Shown: positions 51,281 through 62,475 of the stretch, piece after piece | Layout: each line of letters begins with the position of its first letter | Numbering within the stretch: position 1 is the stretch's first letter | Assembly: GCA_016801845.1 (NCBI GenBank) | Contig: CM028908.1 | Span: forward strand, 18,332,547 to 18,396,546 | Origin: Polydactylus sextarius | Taxonomy: Eukaryota > Chordata > Actinopteri > Polynemidae | Direction: 5' to 3' | Length of the DNA: 64,000 bases | Notes under the pieces: model-generated | The model's database searches: none | The model's input: only the letters and a program-made list of their open reading frames with translations | Told to the model about the DNA's origin: nothing | Position numbers and translations under genes: made by a program

Positions 51281-54200
51281 GTACTAAGAGATAATTACCA
51301 GCATTCAAGGTGCACTTATGTTCAATTTCATTGTCTAATTTTATCTCCAACTGAAGTGAAATATATAACCTGGCTAAACAGTAGGTAATCCAATTCTTTG
51401 TTTTGTCCAACCATCTCAATGTATTCTTTTTTTTTTTAATAAGCAGACTTCATTGTTGCTATGTCAACACATTTCTAGCTCTCAACAGGTACTTTGGTAA
51501 GTGAAGCTGATAATAGCTCAAGTTGTAATGTTGTTGGATTTTTCTTTTGAGGTGTATTCAAACAAATAGAAGATACAATGAATCAAAGTTTAGATGTGAT
51601 GCAATTACATATTAAGTCAATACAGAGAGTAAATAGGTGAAGGCAAATTTTCACAGGAAGTGAGACAAAAACACATCAGTGCATGTTGAAAGAGCTTCAT
51701 GAATCAGCTTAATAATGAAGCTGAGATGTTAAAGAGGGAAAAGAGGAACATAACAGAAAGATCTACAGTTCATGGTGCATTAAACTAGCTTACAGCTAAC
51801 ATCTGTGCATTTACATTTGGTTTTTAGGTGAATAAACACAGACTGTCCAAACAGTGCCACGCTTCGATTCGCTCAAATAGCATGATGTCTTACACCATAA
51901 GAAAAGCAGCACTGGGGAAAACTAAAGAACATCTTATTTGTGAGTCATTAAAGTCACAACAATGACATGAGACATCAGTATGTTTTTATTTACTGTGATT
52001 GCTCTTCATTTTGAGTTTTCCCTTAATTTTCCCTAAAAAAAATAAATAAATACAAAAAACCTGGTGTTATACTTTTTATAATAGTTATTTACCATTGTCA
52101 CTTCAATTTTCTTTCTTCCCTGAGGTAAATCCCATCTCCTGTTAAAGTGCTAGGATGTGTGAGGTGGGCATCACACAGCAGGAGACACGCATCTGCAACA
52201 TTAAGCCTCATTAAACCTCAGTATGTTCACTTTAAGTCACAGATGTGCCACATCTCACATCAAACCTTGTGATCACATGAGCTGAGACTAACTGGAGCTC
52301 ATGGGAATTTGTTTTGCTTGTGGAGATTTAGATGTGAAAAAAAAAACATTTTTTGCACCTGTGCTTTTCTTACTGGATCTATTGTAATAATAATGTAGAT
52401 GTTAGAGAGAGAGTGCTATATTTGGACAATGTTGTAAATACATACTGCATAAGGAATCTCCATTATGCATCATGAATTATGCACGTAAGCTCTGTATCCA
52501 AACATACAGACTCATTGTAACTGGGATAAAACTTTTCCCCCCAAAGTATTCATTCTCCTTGAGAAAGCGGGAATGTGTACGTGACCCAAAGTTATCAACC
52601 GACAACCAGACTGGATCAGGGATTTTAAGATGAACAACACAAATCAGCTTATCCACAATAACACAAAGGGTCTGCCGAATACATAGAGGCACAGTCAGCA
52701 GTTTGCAAGAGACGGTGGTGGCAGCGGCAGCAGGAAACGAGCTTCACTGACAGTGTAAATCATAGATCAGTTCATTAGCAAAATGGCACTGATGGATTTA
52801 CACTGAGGTCAGAACATTACTGATTGCCTGGAGGATCCTGACTCTTTTCTACAACCTTGTGTAATGTTCCATCTCTGTATCCTTTTCTTTTTTTTTTACA
52901 CTGAGCTCTTAAATTCCCTGTTCCGCACCTCGGGCACAAGAAGAGATTTATAACTTAAAAAAAAGGTTGCACGTGAAAGACACTTTCATTAATAAAAGAA
53001 TGATATTCAAACTCACAGCACAAAGAACATGAATTCATGTAATGGTGTACATCTGTACATATGTACAGTGTACTTACAAAATACACTGTATTTGAGCATA
53101 TCTACACACGTAACCAAGCAGCAATCTGTATGTCTGTTAACTGACAACAATAATAAATATATCTATTTTCACATAGCATACAGTTGAGTGGGCAGGAACA
53201 AGAACACCGAGGCTTGGTGAAGTTTTCATGTTCTACCTTTGTATTTATGTTTTGTATCACGGCACTGTGAATGAAAGAAAACCCAGTTGTGATCATTTTA
53301 TCAATCAATCATAATGCTTGGGTTATAGTTAACAAATTATGCCAGTTAGGATGCCATTATGAAATATATGATTGTTCCAGTATAGTACAAAAAAGAGAAA
53401 AGGAAATAAAAAACAGAAAGAAAGCCTCTTTTTGTGTGACAAGGCTGTGAGTCACAGACTATTTTCTCCTGCCTGCACAAACATTTCTGTTTTTTTGAAT
53501 TACCTTTGCCTGGAGCCCTCCCTCCCTCCCTTTTGAAAGTCAAAAAGAACATCCATGTCATGAAGAAATTCTGCAACAGAATTACATTTCTCTTTTCTTT
53601 CTGTACACCTCTGATCTCTAGCCTGTTAATTGACGATTTACGTTTCTGGTTATACATTGATATAGGGGATGTCTGGTGCTGATTAATGACTCCATTAATT
53701 GCTGTATTTCCTGATGGTGCACTTATTCATTGCTCAGTGCTTACACGGCCGCTGTTTTATAGTCATTTAGTTATTTATAACAGATTGTCACCTGTATCTG
53801 AACCCAACATGTAATATCATTCAGCTGCCCTGAGGGGACATGTGTGTCTTTGTCAGTCATAGTTGTCCAGTGTTGACTGTCTGCTGCTGAGGGGCTGCCA
53901 TAGTCATGTTGTTGCTCTGACTGAGTGTTTCCTTTTGGAGCAGCAGCACCCGGTGGCTGCCTGCTGAGAGAAGCTTAGTCCATACAAGGTCAAGTAAAGG
54001 TGAGGTGCTAGTCTCTTTGGCCCTGGTGTGTCTGCTTTACTACTGTGTGAGAAGTGTATTGTAGGCTCTGCTCTCACTCCACTAGACTAGAATGAGTGTC
54101 ATTCCCCTGAGAGGAACTGTCATGAGCAGGAAATGTGCTCTGAGAGAAAGAAGGCACAGTTGCCACAACCACTGACCAACAGAAAGAAATGAATGGGTGT

Positions 54201-55194
54201 CTGAACTGGAGCAGCCAAAGGCAATGGCTCTTAATTAGAAAGGTTCAGCTGACAGGGTTTTTATCACATTTTGCAGCAGGTGTTTATTAGACATAAAATA
54301 GATTCTGTTCAGAGTTGAACACTCCCTCCTTCAGGACCTGGAAGAGCTGCAGAATTACAATTACACACCTGGAGAAGTTTGCACTGAATATCAGTAAACA
54401 TGATTAAAAAACATTAAATAAAAGATGGTCTTCCATGAATCTTGATTTGGGCAGCTCTGCTATGGTGGAATTCCTTGTTTTATGATCTCCGAGGGGCTTT
54501 AAATGTTTCAAATGAGATCTGAAATAGGATTATGATCACCATTATAAGTTCTACATTATTTGCTCAGCTTCTCATTTCCCTTGTGTTTCAGAAGTGTTTT
54601 CTAGCTTTAATGCAAAAGCTGTATTACTTAGAGGTTGCCCACACTGACACAAATCTGAAAGGGAAGAAATTAATGTTTATGTTGTATGTATGAATAGTAC
54701 TCTTCCATACAAATAAAGGCATCATCATATGTAAAATCAGTGGATGACCTTGATAACCAGACTCATAAAACAAGGATCAAAGTCTGTAAAAGAAAGAAAA
54801 CATATTATTTAAAAAAAAAAAGTAGAAGGCACTGCACTGAGCTTCCACTCCATAAAATCCTCCAGGTGAAGTGGGATATTTAAGTCAGCTCTTGTCATGA
54901 CAAAGAAATGGTTTTCAGGCTCTTTAGAGGCCATTGTTGGGAGTGGGTGGGTGTGGTGAAGTGGGGGTGACATTGTCTGCTTCTGGACAGTTCTATGATG
55001 GAGTCTTTGCCTTGTTGCCACAGACGGCTGAGACACCAGCTGGAAACATTGGAGCTTTCAGAGTGAGTCAGAATGTTGCACCAACAACACACTTTGTCCT
55101 CTATAGACTGGAAACACCAAGTGGCATCAGCCACATCTAATACAAACAGGCTACTGAACCAGTGGGAGCTGTGAGGCAAGATATCTTTTCTGTT
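51281..55194. other. Non-genic stretch
   Basis: No gene, RNA gene or mobile element is recognised. There are A-rich and T-rich homopolymer runs, for example near 51,427-51,438 and 54,811-54,821. A reading frame at 53,346-53,657 (minus) has lysine- and phenylalanine-rich composition with no family resemblance. Confidence 0.5.
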
Positions 55195-55233
55195 TTCTCT
55201 ATAAGGCTGTCTTAAAATTCTCTATAAGGCTGT
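55195..55233. repeat. 16-base direct repeat, period 23
   Basis: TTCTCTATAAGGCTGT occurs exactly at 55,195-55,210 and again at 55,218-55,233. Confidence 0.9.
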
Positions 55234-55435
55234 AAAGAAAATGGTCCAAGCTGAGATGCATCCTGACACTGAAAAATATTCAGATGATACAAGCAACGAG
55301 CTACATTAACCTGCACACAGAGAGAATTTGTTTACATGCTAACAGGTACATAAGGAAAGTCATGTTGCTCCCAACTAACCAGCATATGTAGCCACCTGTA
55401 TCATATTGGTCCATATTGTGAGGCAGTGGTGGCCT

Positions 55436-55697
55436 TGGGGGGCCATGGTGGCCTAGTGGCTAAGGAAGCAGACTTGGGTCCGGAAGGTCCCAGGTTTGAA
55501 TTCACCAAACTATTAGTACCACTGAGGTACCCCTGAGCAAGGTACCGTCCCCACACACACTCCCCGGGCAACGTCCAGGCTGCCCCTGCACATTTAGGTG
55601 ATGGGTTAAAAGCAGAGGGTAATTTCGTCGTGTGCATGGTGCGCATGGTGTGCTGTGTGCTCAATGACGTAATAGTATTCACTTTCACTTTCACTTG
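55436..55697 (+). mobile_element. tRNA-derived SINE
   Basis: The head contains an A box, TGGCCTAGTGG, and 46 bases on a B-box-like GGTTTGAATTC, the spacing of an RNA polymerase III type 2 promoter. The body reads CACTGAGGTACCCCTGAGCA, AGGTACCGTCCCCACACAC, TCCCCGGGCAACGTCCAGGC, GGTGATGGGTTAAAAGCAGA and AATTTCGTCGTGTGCATGG. The end is a short TTCACT/TTCACTTT tail. I recognise this as a widespread fish SINE. It is better preserved than the other repeats here, so probably younger. A long minus-strand reading frame across it is incidental. Confidence 0.78.
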
Positions 55698-55767
55698 ACC
55701 AAAAGACCAAAACGGCTCTGACCTATCAGGGCTGTGATACTTCTTGTGGTTATTCTGTGACATCTCT

Positions 55768-56006
55768 TACTGGCACATTGGCAGCAGATTCTTTGCGTCC
55801 TATGAGTTTTGGCGTAGCATCTCCATGGATCTGTCTTGTTCTGGCACATCTCAACCCAGACTGCCCAAACCAGACTGAGTTTGGTGCATTCGATTTCCTG
55901 TCAGTTTATTTGGTGCTTCACGGCACATTGTCTTGCTGGATGGGGGCTGCTGCTATCATCGTTACCTCATTATCAGTGATTTGGTAGTGTTGTGGCTGAT
56001 CGATAA
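55768..56006 (-). mobile_element. Internally deleted Tc1-like element (family C), copy 2, reversed
   Basis: The right end reads TGTTGTGGCTGATCGATAAA, the reverse complement of the CAGCCACAAC terminal repeat of the copy at 50,973. Internal blocks GGCAGCAGATTCTTTGCGTC, CTCCATGGATCTGTCTTG, CTGGCACATCTCAACC and GGCACATTGTCTTGCTGG are the reverse complement of the 3' part of a Tc1 transposase gene. The other terminal repeat and most of the gene are missing. Confidence 0.78.
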
Positions 56007-56349
56007 ACATTTTATTGACATATTGACAATGTGCTTATTGTACTCCTGCAGGAGATCAGGCCTCAGACAGAACCAGATGTTGTCTATGAAAATGTTGGCC
56101 GGAATGGGAAAGCTCAGTAGCCTCATTACCCTCCATAAGCTTCTCAGACTGAAGTTTTTTTTCCCTTAGCCAGCCAATCAATGGAAGAACCTTGTAGTTC
56201 AGACAGCCCAAGGGGTCCTTAAAGCACAGCAGCTCGAATCTCAGACAGATGCACAAGCCTGATGGAGGCCTCCCCCATTTTGCACAGCCTGAAGCAATGT
56301 TCTTCTGTTTTCCTCAATTTACATTTTTCAATTTATGAAAGATGTAAAT

Positions 56350-56393
56350 TGTGTGTAACTATGAAGCACATTTCAGCTTCATAGTTACGCACA
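56350..56393. repeat. 18-bp inverted repeat with 8-base loop
   Basis: The left arm 56,350-56,367 (TGTGTGTAACTATGAAGC) pairs with 56,376-56,393 (GCTTCATAGTTACGCACA) with a single wobble pair. The loop is ACATTTCA. The flanks do not extend the pairing. Confidence 0.85.
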
Positions 56394-56518
56394 TGTTTAG
56401 AAATCATTCACATCCAAAGGTTAAGATTCAAATCAAACAACAAGTTTAGAGAGATAGTGCATCATTTCCTTTATTATTCATCTAAAGTTACTAGCTTTAA
56501 AGTTATTGATATGTGAAA

Positions 56519-56520
<2 letters not shown>

Positions 56521-56570
<50 letters not shown>
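56521..56570. repeat. (GT)25 microsatellite
   Basis: Fifty bases of uninterrupted GT. Confidence 0.97.
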
Positions 56571-56571
<1 letters not shown>

Positions 56572-56923
56572 CATATATGCATATGTACACTATCTATATT
56601 ACTCTTTATTTGCTGCATGTTGAGTTATATTTAACAGTTTGCGTCTATGTACATGTGTGAGTGTGGTACTGGTGCAAGAGAAACGTGCATTGGAAGCAAA
56701 GTGGTGAAGGAGAGGGCAACATGACAGCATGTTTGGCTTGTTCAGCCAGTGACCCCACTCATCACCTACCTCCAGGCTCTCCCTCCTCGGAAAAAGAAAA
56801 CAAAAAAACAATAGAATCTTTTACTCTGCCTCTCCAAGCAGTGGGCTGTGGATTGGCAGCTACCCAGAAAATAGAAGCTTAATAAGTATCTGTACGTGGG
56901 AGACCTGCCACATATGGCCAAAA

Positions 56924-56950
56924 TAAAGGAACAACGTGTAAGATTTAGCA
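56924..56950 (+). repeat. Possible end fragment of the 35,330-type element
   Basis: TAAAGGAACAACGTGTAAGA then TTTAG resembles the left end usual for the family at 35,330-35,668, as I remember it. Nothing further inside the element follows. Confidence 0.35.
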
Positions 56951-57176
56951 CCAGCAAAGGTTTTGAAACATTTGTATAAGCTTTGTGTTGGTGTGGGAGA
57001 GTCTGAATTGCTGGGGATTATCTTAGTTATACTTGCACTCTATATTAACATAGGGATTAAACCATTTTGGCATTTCTTTATTCATTTATTGTTCTTGACG
57101 GTGGCCATTATTTACACTGATGTTTGACAAACACTGAGGTGCTGTTAGTGTTTTATGGTATATATAATGGTATTCG

Positions 57177-57248
57177 TAATAACACAGTGGTTGGAGGTTT
57201 ATGTATATATATATATATACACATAAACCTCCAACCACTGTGTTATTA
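57177..57248. repeat. 72-base palindrome with perfect 28-bp arms
   Basis: The left arm 57,177-57,204 starts TAATAACACAGTGGTTGG. The right arm 57,221-57,248 is its exact reverse complement, ending CCACTGTGTTATTA. The 16-base centre is alternating AT with one mismatched pair (57,205 against 57,220), so the hairpin continues for seven more A-T pairs. No open reading frame or mobile-element family is recognised. It could be a hairpin MITE, since its ends carry TA-rich sequence, or an AT-centred palindrome formed by replication slippage. Confidence 0.92.
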
Positions 57249-58921
57249 TAAATTATGAATAAATATTAGATTACCTGAAAGTAAAATATCAGTCACTTTC
57301 TATAGAATGATCAACTTAAGTCAAGTAAAATTCAAATAAACACAGGGAACTAGTGTTTATGTGCAGCTTTTTTCATTTAATAGTCCTATGTAGGCAATAC
57401 TATACTGTATGCTCTGAAAGGTTTTATTACTACACTGTTTTCCTTCAGTTGCCACAGATGCATTTTATGTTGTATTTCAATCACAAGAGGGTTGATATGT
57501 GATTTAAAATGTGTTACAAATTTAGTTGCTGTGGTGAGATTTACTGGAAAGTGTATGAATAATTTCTGAATAACTGTTAAACTAGCATCTGTAAAAAAAA
57601 ATCCTCATAAGGATTAATGTTAACTCTAATATCAGACAGCTCCATAAAATAGACTGCAGTTTATTAGTGTCTGACATGTAAACTTTTTGTAAACTGTGTG
57701 CAACTATAACCTTGTCCTCATTGCAGCATTGCAGTTTGGCACAATAGCCTGGCAGGGCAGGGAATGGTTGCACAGAATAAATAAAAAAATCATTTAAATC
57801 AACACAGACCGACTAGAGTGTGTGTTTTTTTTCATTATTAATCAATTTAACATTGTCGGCAGAATCCTATAAAATCTGGACATGGGTTAGTACAGGATGG
57901 ATTTAATTTTCTTTTCCTTTTGTTTCACCCGCCATTCTGCCTGATGATATCAAAAAGACAAAATTGTATTATCTGAGTAATTTGTTATAAGTAGGGTGAA
58001 TCATTGAACTGTATAATGAACTGTTTAGACAGCGAGTTGTTTTTGAGGAGCTCCTGAAAGAATGTGCACCCTCAAAGCTGAGTCTAACAGAGACCGTTTG
58101 GGGATAAAAACAAAAATGTTAAGAGCAGCTCTAAGAATTAGACCAGGAAAATTTTAAAGAGCCCCAAATGTCAAAGCACCCACAGCAAAGAATGAAAGCA
58201 CGGTGTGTGCATGCTAATTAAATTAGCTGATGCGTCCTCATGGGGTGATGATCAGTTTTATGTCTTGTCATGATGTGACGCTGGTTTCTGGGTTTTCAGT
58301 GTTGGAACTGATATGTTGGCAGTTTAAAAGCATATTATCAGTGGATGTAATCATTTGCACCAAATGAGCTTGGAATTTAAATGAAATTACAAGACTTTGT
58401 TTGCTATGCTGATAATTATTCCCTAATGAATGTTTAGAATGTGTTGTCATAAGGAAATTCAAGGCTTGTATTATGCTTTTAACTCTGAATAGCACACTTG
58501 AACTGTTGTGTGTTGTTTTGTTCAATCTTATCCTTTGCTGACCTCCTGACTTGGACCATTTTTTCCCCATACATAATTACATCAACACTGGAACACAGGT
58601 ACAGTTTTCTTGTGTTCCATAGAAACTACTGGAATAAAATCAATAATAGTGCAACTGAGTTATAATAACCATATGTATAATAATATACCATATAATAATC
58701 TCTAAACCATAACATATAGTCCAGCCATCAGTCATATCATGAAAAGAGAAAACTGAGTTAAAGTTTAAAAAGTGTAAACGTTTGAGTTGAAACCATCTCT
58801 TTCTACTTTGACGTCCTATGGATTCAAAATTTAAAAACTAAAGCTGATAAAGACAAACTGTCCGCGCCAGACAGAAAAACATCTACTTTTTTCTATATTA
58901 TTGAGCTGAATCACAGCCTCT
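57249..58921. other. Non-genic stretch
   Basis: No gene or repeat family is recognised. An AT-rich segment lies near 58,660-58,710. Confidence 0.5.
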
Positions 58922-59110
58922 CTTGACCTTTAACATCAAAATCTAATCAGTTCATCCTTGAGAAGTGAAGGTTTGTACCAAATTTGAAGAAATTCCCTCA
59001 ATGCATTACTGAAATATTGCATTCACAAGAATGGGGCAGGTGGACTGACAGTCAGCCTAAAAGTATAGTGCCTCTAGCCATAGTTGTTGCAACGCCGAGG
59101 CATAAAAAAT
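58922..59110 (+). repeat. Dispersed teleost repeat, copy of the 741-922 family
   Basis: It begins CTTGACCTTTAACATC then AAAATCTAATCAGTTCATCC. It continues GTACCAAATTTGAAGAAATT and CCCTCAATGCATTAC, and ends GCCGAGGCATAAAAAAT. The block order matches copy A near the start of the window in the same orientation, and I recognise the longer consensus from other fish. The mechanism of spread is unknown to me. Confidence 0.75.
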
Positions 59111-59717
59111 AAAAAAAAGGTGAGAAACCTTCCTCTCTGACCGCAGCTCTGTTTAGAGGAGAGGGAGGGGCACAACAGAAACAGTTTCTTAGATGACCTT
59201 CATCCAATCCAGCTGCAAACTAACATAGAGAGAAAAGATATAGGCCTAAATGCAGTAAAATGATGCATTGGACTGCAGATGAGATGTTGTTGTTAATGGG
59301 CAGAGAATATCTATGATGAATGACTCTGGGGGAAGTTTATCAACAGTCTCATTCAATAGAATACTTTTTTATTACTTCCAACTCTCCGGTGAGTCTGTTG
59401 GGAAAAGATGTTTATGTGCACTGAATGCTATTATTTACTGTATGCTTGATGAAAAACGGTGTTTAGGCACTCAATTGCAGAGGAAAAAAAATCAACTGTA
59501 CATTAGTGACTAACTCAAGCTGATCATTTGACTTCCTTGTTGATGAGACAAAATGTTCAAATTTTGGCTAAGTCATTTCCAGCCAGCTATCTGTGCAACA
59601 ATGGAGTGGCTATTGCTGAGACACACGTTCATTTTAGGGGACACTACATATTTTGCTGGAGACCTTAGTTATCCTACTATGACCTCAACAACTAAACAAA
59701 AAATAAGCACAAACCTC

Positions 59718-59745
59718 ACTTGAGCAATATGTATATTGCTCAAGT
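59718..59745. repeat. 13-bp inverted repeat, 2-base centre
   Basis: ACTTGAGCAATAT at 59,718-59,730 is followed by GT and then by its exact reverse complement at 59,733-59,745. Confidence 0.9.
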
Positions 59746-60109
59746 ATATATATACTCCAGGAGGGAAACAATGAAGGAAAATGAGGTCATGTACTGCACA
59801 AATGACAGAATAGCCAAAGAAACACAATTTGTGAAATTTGCGAGTCCCACCCCCATTAAATTTATAGAACTTTCTGTGAAAATGCTGGAGCACATCCAGA
59901 TAAGACTAGACCTCTTGAAAACCCAGCTAGTATAAAGACTAGTCTCTGTCTGGTCTAAATGACTCCTTGTTACCCCAAGAGATTCTCTGGGAGTCTAACA
60001 GTAATCCAAAGGATTCCAATTCTTGTTATTGCCCCATGTGCAGTAATGTTCATTTTCTTTTCCATAATCAAAACAGTAGCTGAGTTTACATGAAGTTCAC
60101 ATTCATTTG

Positions 60110-60275
60110 TCATGTTAGATTGCCCTGATTGCTTTCCTCTGTATGATGATTGTTGTGATAAAGTGTGCACACTGAGACAATTAGAGATATATGAAGTAGG
60201 TCTTCTTTGTAAATGAGAAATTGTTCTCAACTGACTTACCTGGTTAAATAAAGGTTAAATAAGAAATAAAGTATG
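60110..60275 (+). mobile_element. 3' end of a non-LTR retrotransposon (clade uncertain)
   Basis: The segment contains GATTGCTTTCCTCTGTATGA, AGTAGGTCTTCTTTGTAAAT and GAGAAATTGTTCTCAACTGA. It ends CTTACCTGGTTAAATAAAGG with a TTAAATAAGAAATAAA tail. This is a familiar retroelement 3' tail in fish genomes, and the short A-rich repeat tail fits target-primed insertion. No reverse transcriptase is present, as usual for 5'-truncated copies. Confidence 0.55.
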
Positions 60276-60463
60276 TTGTATTAGTTGTAAATGTTAACAC
60301 TAACACCAACTATTAGACTAGAGTTGCATTTAGTTATTATTTACAGTCTAACATCATTTTATTTGATATAACCAATCATGATACTCTGTGAATGTAATAT
60401 TGCTACAAAGATTGTTAGGTCTCATGGATTTCTTTTACTTATGCTTTGAAGGCAGCTTTGAAG

Positions 60464-60496
60464 TTATCACTGATTAATGAATTTAATCAGTGATAA
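60464..60496. repeat. 14-bp inverted repeat, 5-base loop
   Basis: TTATCACTGATTAA at 60,464-60,477 pairs exactly with TTAATCAGTGATAA at 60,483-60,496. Confidence 0.9.
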
Positions 60497-60689
60497 TGAT
60501 TATTTATTATATTATATATTATGTATAATTATTATTTTAACACTAATGATGAATTTTTGCTAATTGAATTAAAATTTTTAAGTAAATGTATCATTGTATT
60601 TATATGTTTGTATATATTTTTGTTCATGTCTTGTTCATTTTTCATGTCTCTAGGGGGTGGAGCAGGTGGGGGTGGGGCTGTGGAGCTAT

Positions 60690-60890
60690 GAACTGGAGCC
60701 TATCCCAGCTGCTTATATTCAGGACGGTCACAGTACACCCTGGATGGTCGGCAGCTCGTCGCACATATCCATACAGACAACGAACAACCATCTACGGGCA
60801 ATTTAGTATGTTGCATGTTTTTGGTGGTGGAAGGAAACCAACCCGGGAGTCGAACCCAGGACCTTCTTACTGTGAGGCTAACCCCTGTGT
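60690..60890 (-). mobile_element. Mermaid/DANA-type SINE, reversed and internally deleted
   Basis: On the plus strand it reads ACTGGAGCCTATCCCAGCTG, GTACACCCTGGATGGTCGGC, TCTACGGGCAATTTAGTATG, GTCGAACCCAGGACCTTC and TTACTGTGAGGCTAAC. This is the reverse complement of the SINE body, ending in the tRNA-like head with a preserved B box (GTCGAACCC). The ACATGCAAACTCCACACAG segment present in full copies is missing. Confidence 0.8.
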
Positions 60891-61722
60891 TTCCCTATTG
60901 GGTTTGAATGTTTGGCCTAATGTGTTTCCATTGTATGACTCATGACATTTATCAATGATAATACCACTGTTAGGTAATGCTAGATGAAACATTTAACTGT
61001 GTTAAGTGAAAAAAAATGTTTTTTCCAAGAAGAGACTAATTATGACTCTTATATATTATATCTTCATTGCAGTTTGGTATTTCTCGTGTGTGATCCTCAT
61101 TTAATGAATGAAGAATAAACAGAATAATTTAATTTAAAACAGACTGACCTGCAGACCCCAGTGTCTGCACAAAAAGTTCTCTACATTATCCCACACAATT
61201 GTAGAAAAGGTGTTCTATTGTCACATCATCTGGACCCAGCTAATGGTTAAGTCTTACAATAATGCAGTCTACAAAAAATATCAGCCCTTCTGTGTACGAA
61301 AGCTGAGTTTGCACAAACAGAAAAAGCTGAAAAATTGAGGCAGGTAGAGTAAGAGATGGAACGTGAGTGTGTAGGTGAGGGGAGGGTAACATAAACACAA
61401 AACAACATAAAAACGATAGAACCACATTGGAATCCAATTTAGATACCTAATCAGAGCAATGCTAAAAGAGAGGAGCAGAGCTGAAGTGGAACAGAGAGTA
61501 TGATGAGATTCTGTGAGCACGCATCGGCACCCTTTTCACTCTGCATCACGGATAAGATAGAGATTGTATGCTTCACTGTGAAAATCTCTGAATAGTGTTA
61601 AATCTGACATAGTTATTTAATACAAAGGGTCCATTTATATGAATCAGAGATTGGATTATACACTGTCAGAAAAAAAAAATTACAAAAGAATTGTACCCTT
61701 TAGAGAATAAAACCTGTTTGCT

Positions 61723-61744
61723 AAAAAAAAAAAAAAAAAAAAAA
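61723..61744. repeat. Poly(A) tract
   Basis: Twenty-two A, with a shorter A run about 50 bases upstream. Confidence 0.95.
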
Positions 61745-62448
61745 CCTATGTGCAGCCTTTTCAGAAAGTAAGATTTGCGATCCCCTGCTATCACTACCTT
61801 TAAAAGTGCCATTTTAACGTTTAAACAGTAGAGGTGACAAGCAGCAGCACTTCAAAAAGTCCCATTCTAAAGTGTCATTGAAAATATCTTTAAAAACATT
61901 TTGTCATGTTGCTTTCCACATGGAGGTATTACATTTTCTATAATTGAGTTTGAAAGTTGTAAAAGCTGTCCAGATATAATTAAGTTACATATATCTACAA
62001 TGGACATTTCCACTAGTAACACATTTTTTGATAATATGAAGAATTAAAGTTATAACCAAAGAGAATGAATTGTAGCTATCTCCTATTAGATTTGCTGCCA
62101 GTTTTGCTACCAGTTACAAAATGAATACTTTGACCTGGAAAACTGGCCAAAAACATAGTTGATAATTACTTCCAATGGTTATATTTTCCATATATTCCTT
62201 TAAAGTTGAACATGTTATATTAGGTAATATTGAAAAAATATATATTTTTCAGCTTTTCTCATTGATTTACAAGAGTTGGTTTCATATAAAAATAGATTAT
62301 TTCTTACTACAGAAATATACTCTTTCACTAAACATTATACTGTGGCTGAAAGTGACAGATATAGTATAAAGTGTGAATTTTAAAACAGTATTGGCAGAGA
62401 AAAAACATAAATTCCACAGTTCTACAGTGCTAGGGCCCTTCTTTTCTG

Positions 62449-62475
62449 TTTTTTTTTTTTTTTTTTTTTTTTTTT
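62449..62475. repeat. Poly(T) tract, 27 bases
   Basis: An uninterrupted run of T. Confidence 0.95.

Noticed and set aside
55441..55512. Functional tRNA gene
   Set aside because: The A and B boxes are present but the arms do not fold into a cloverleaf, and the sequence continues into a typical SINE body.
56350..56393. MicroRNA precursor
   Set aside because: The stem is only 18 bp with an 8-base loop and the flanks do not pair, which is too short for a canonical precursor.
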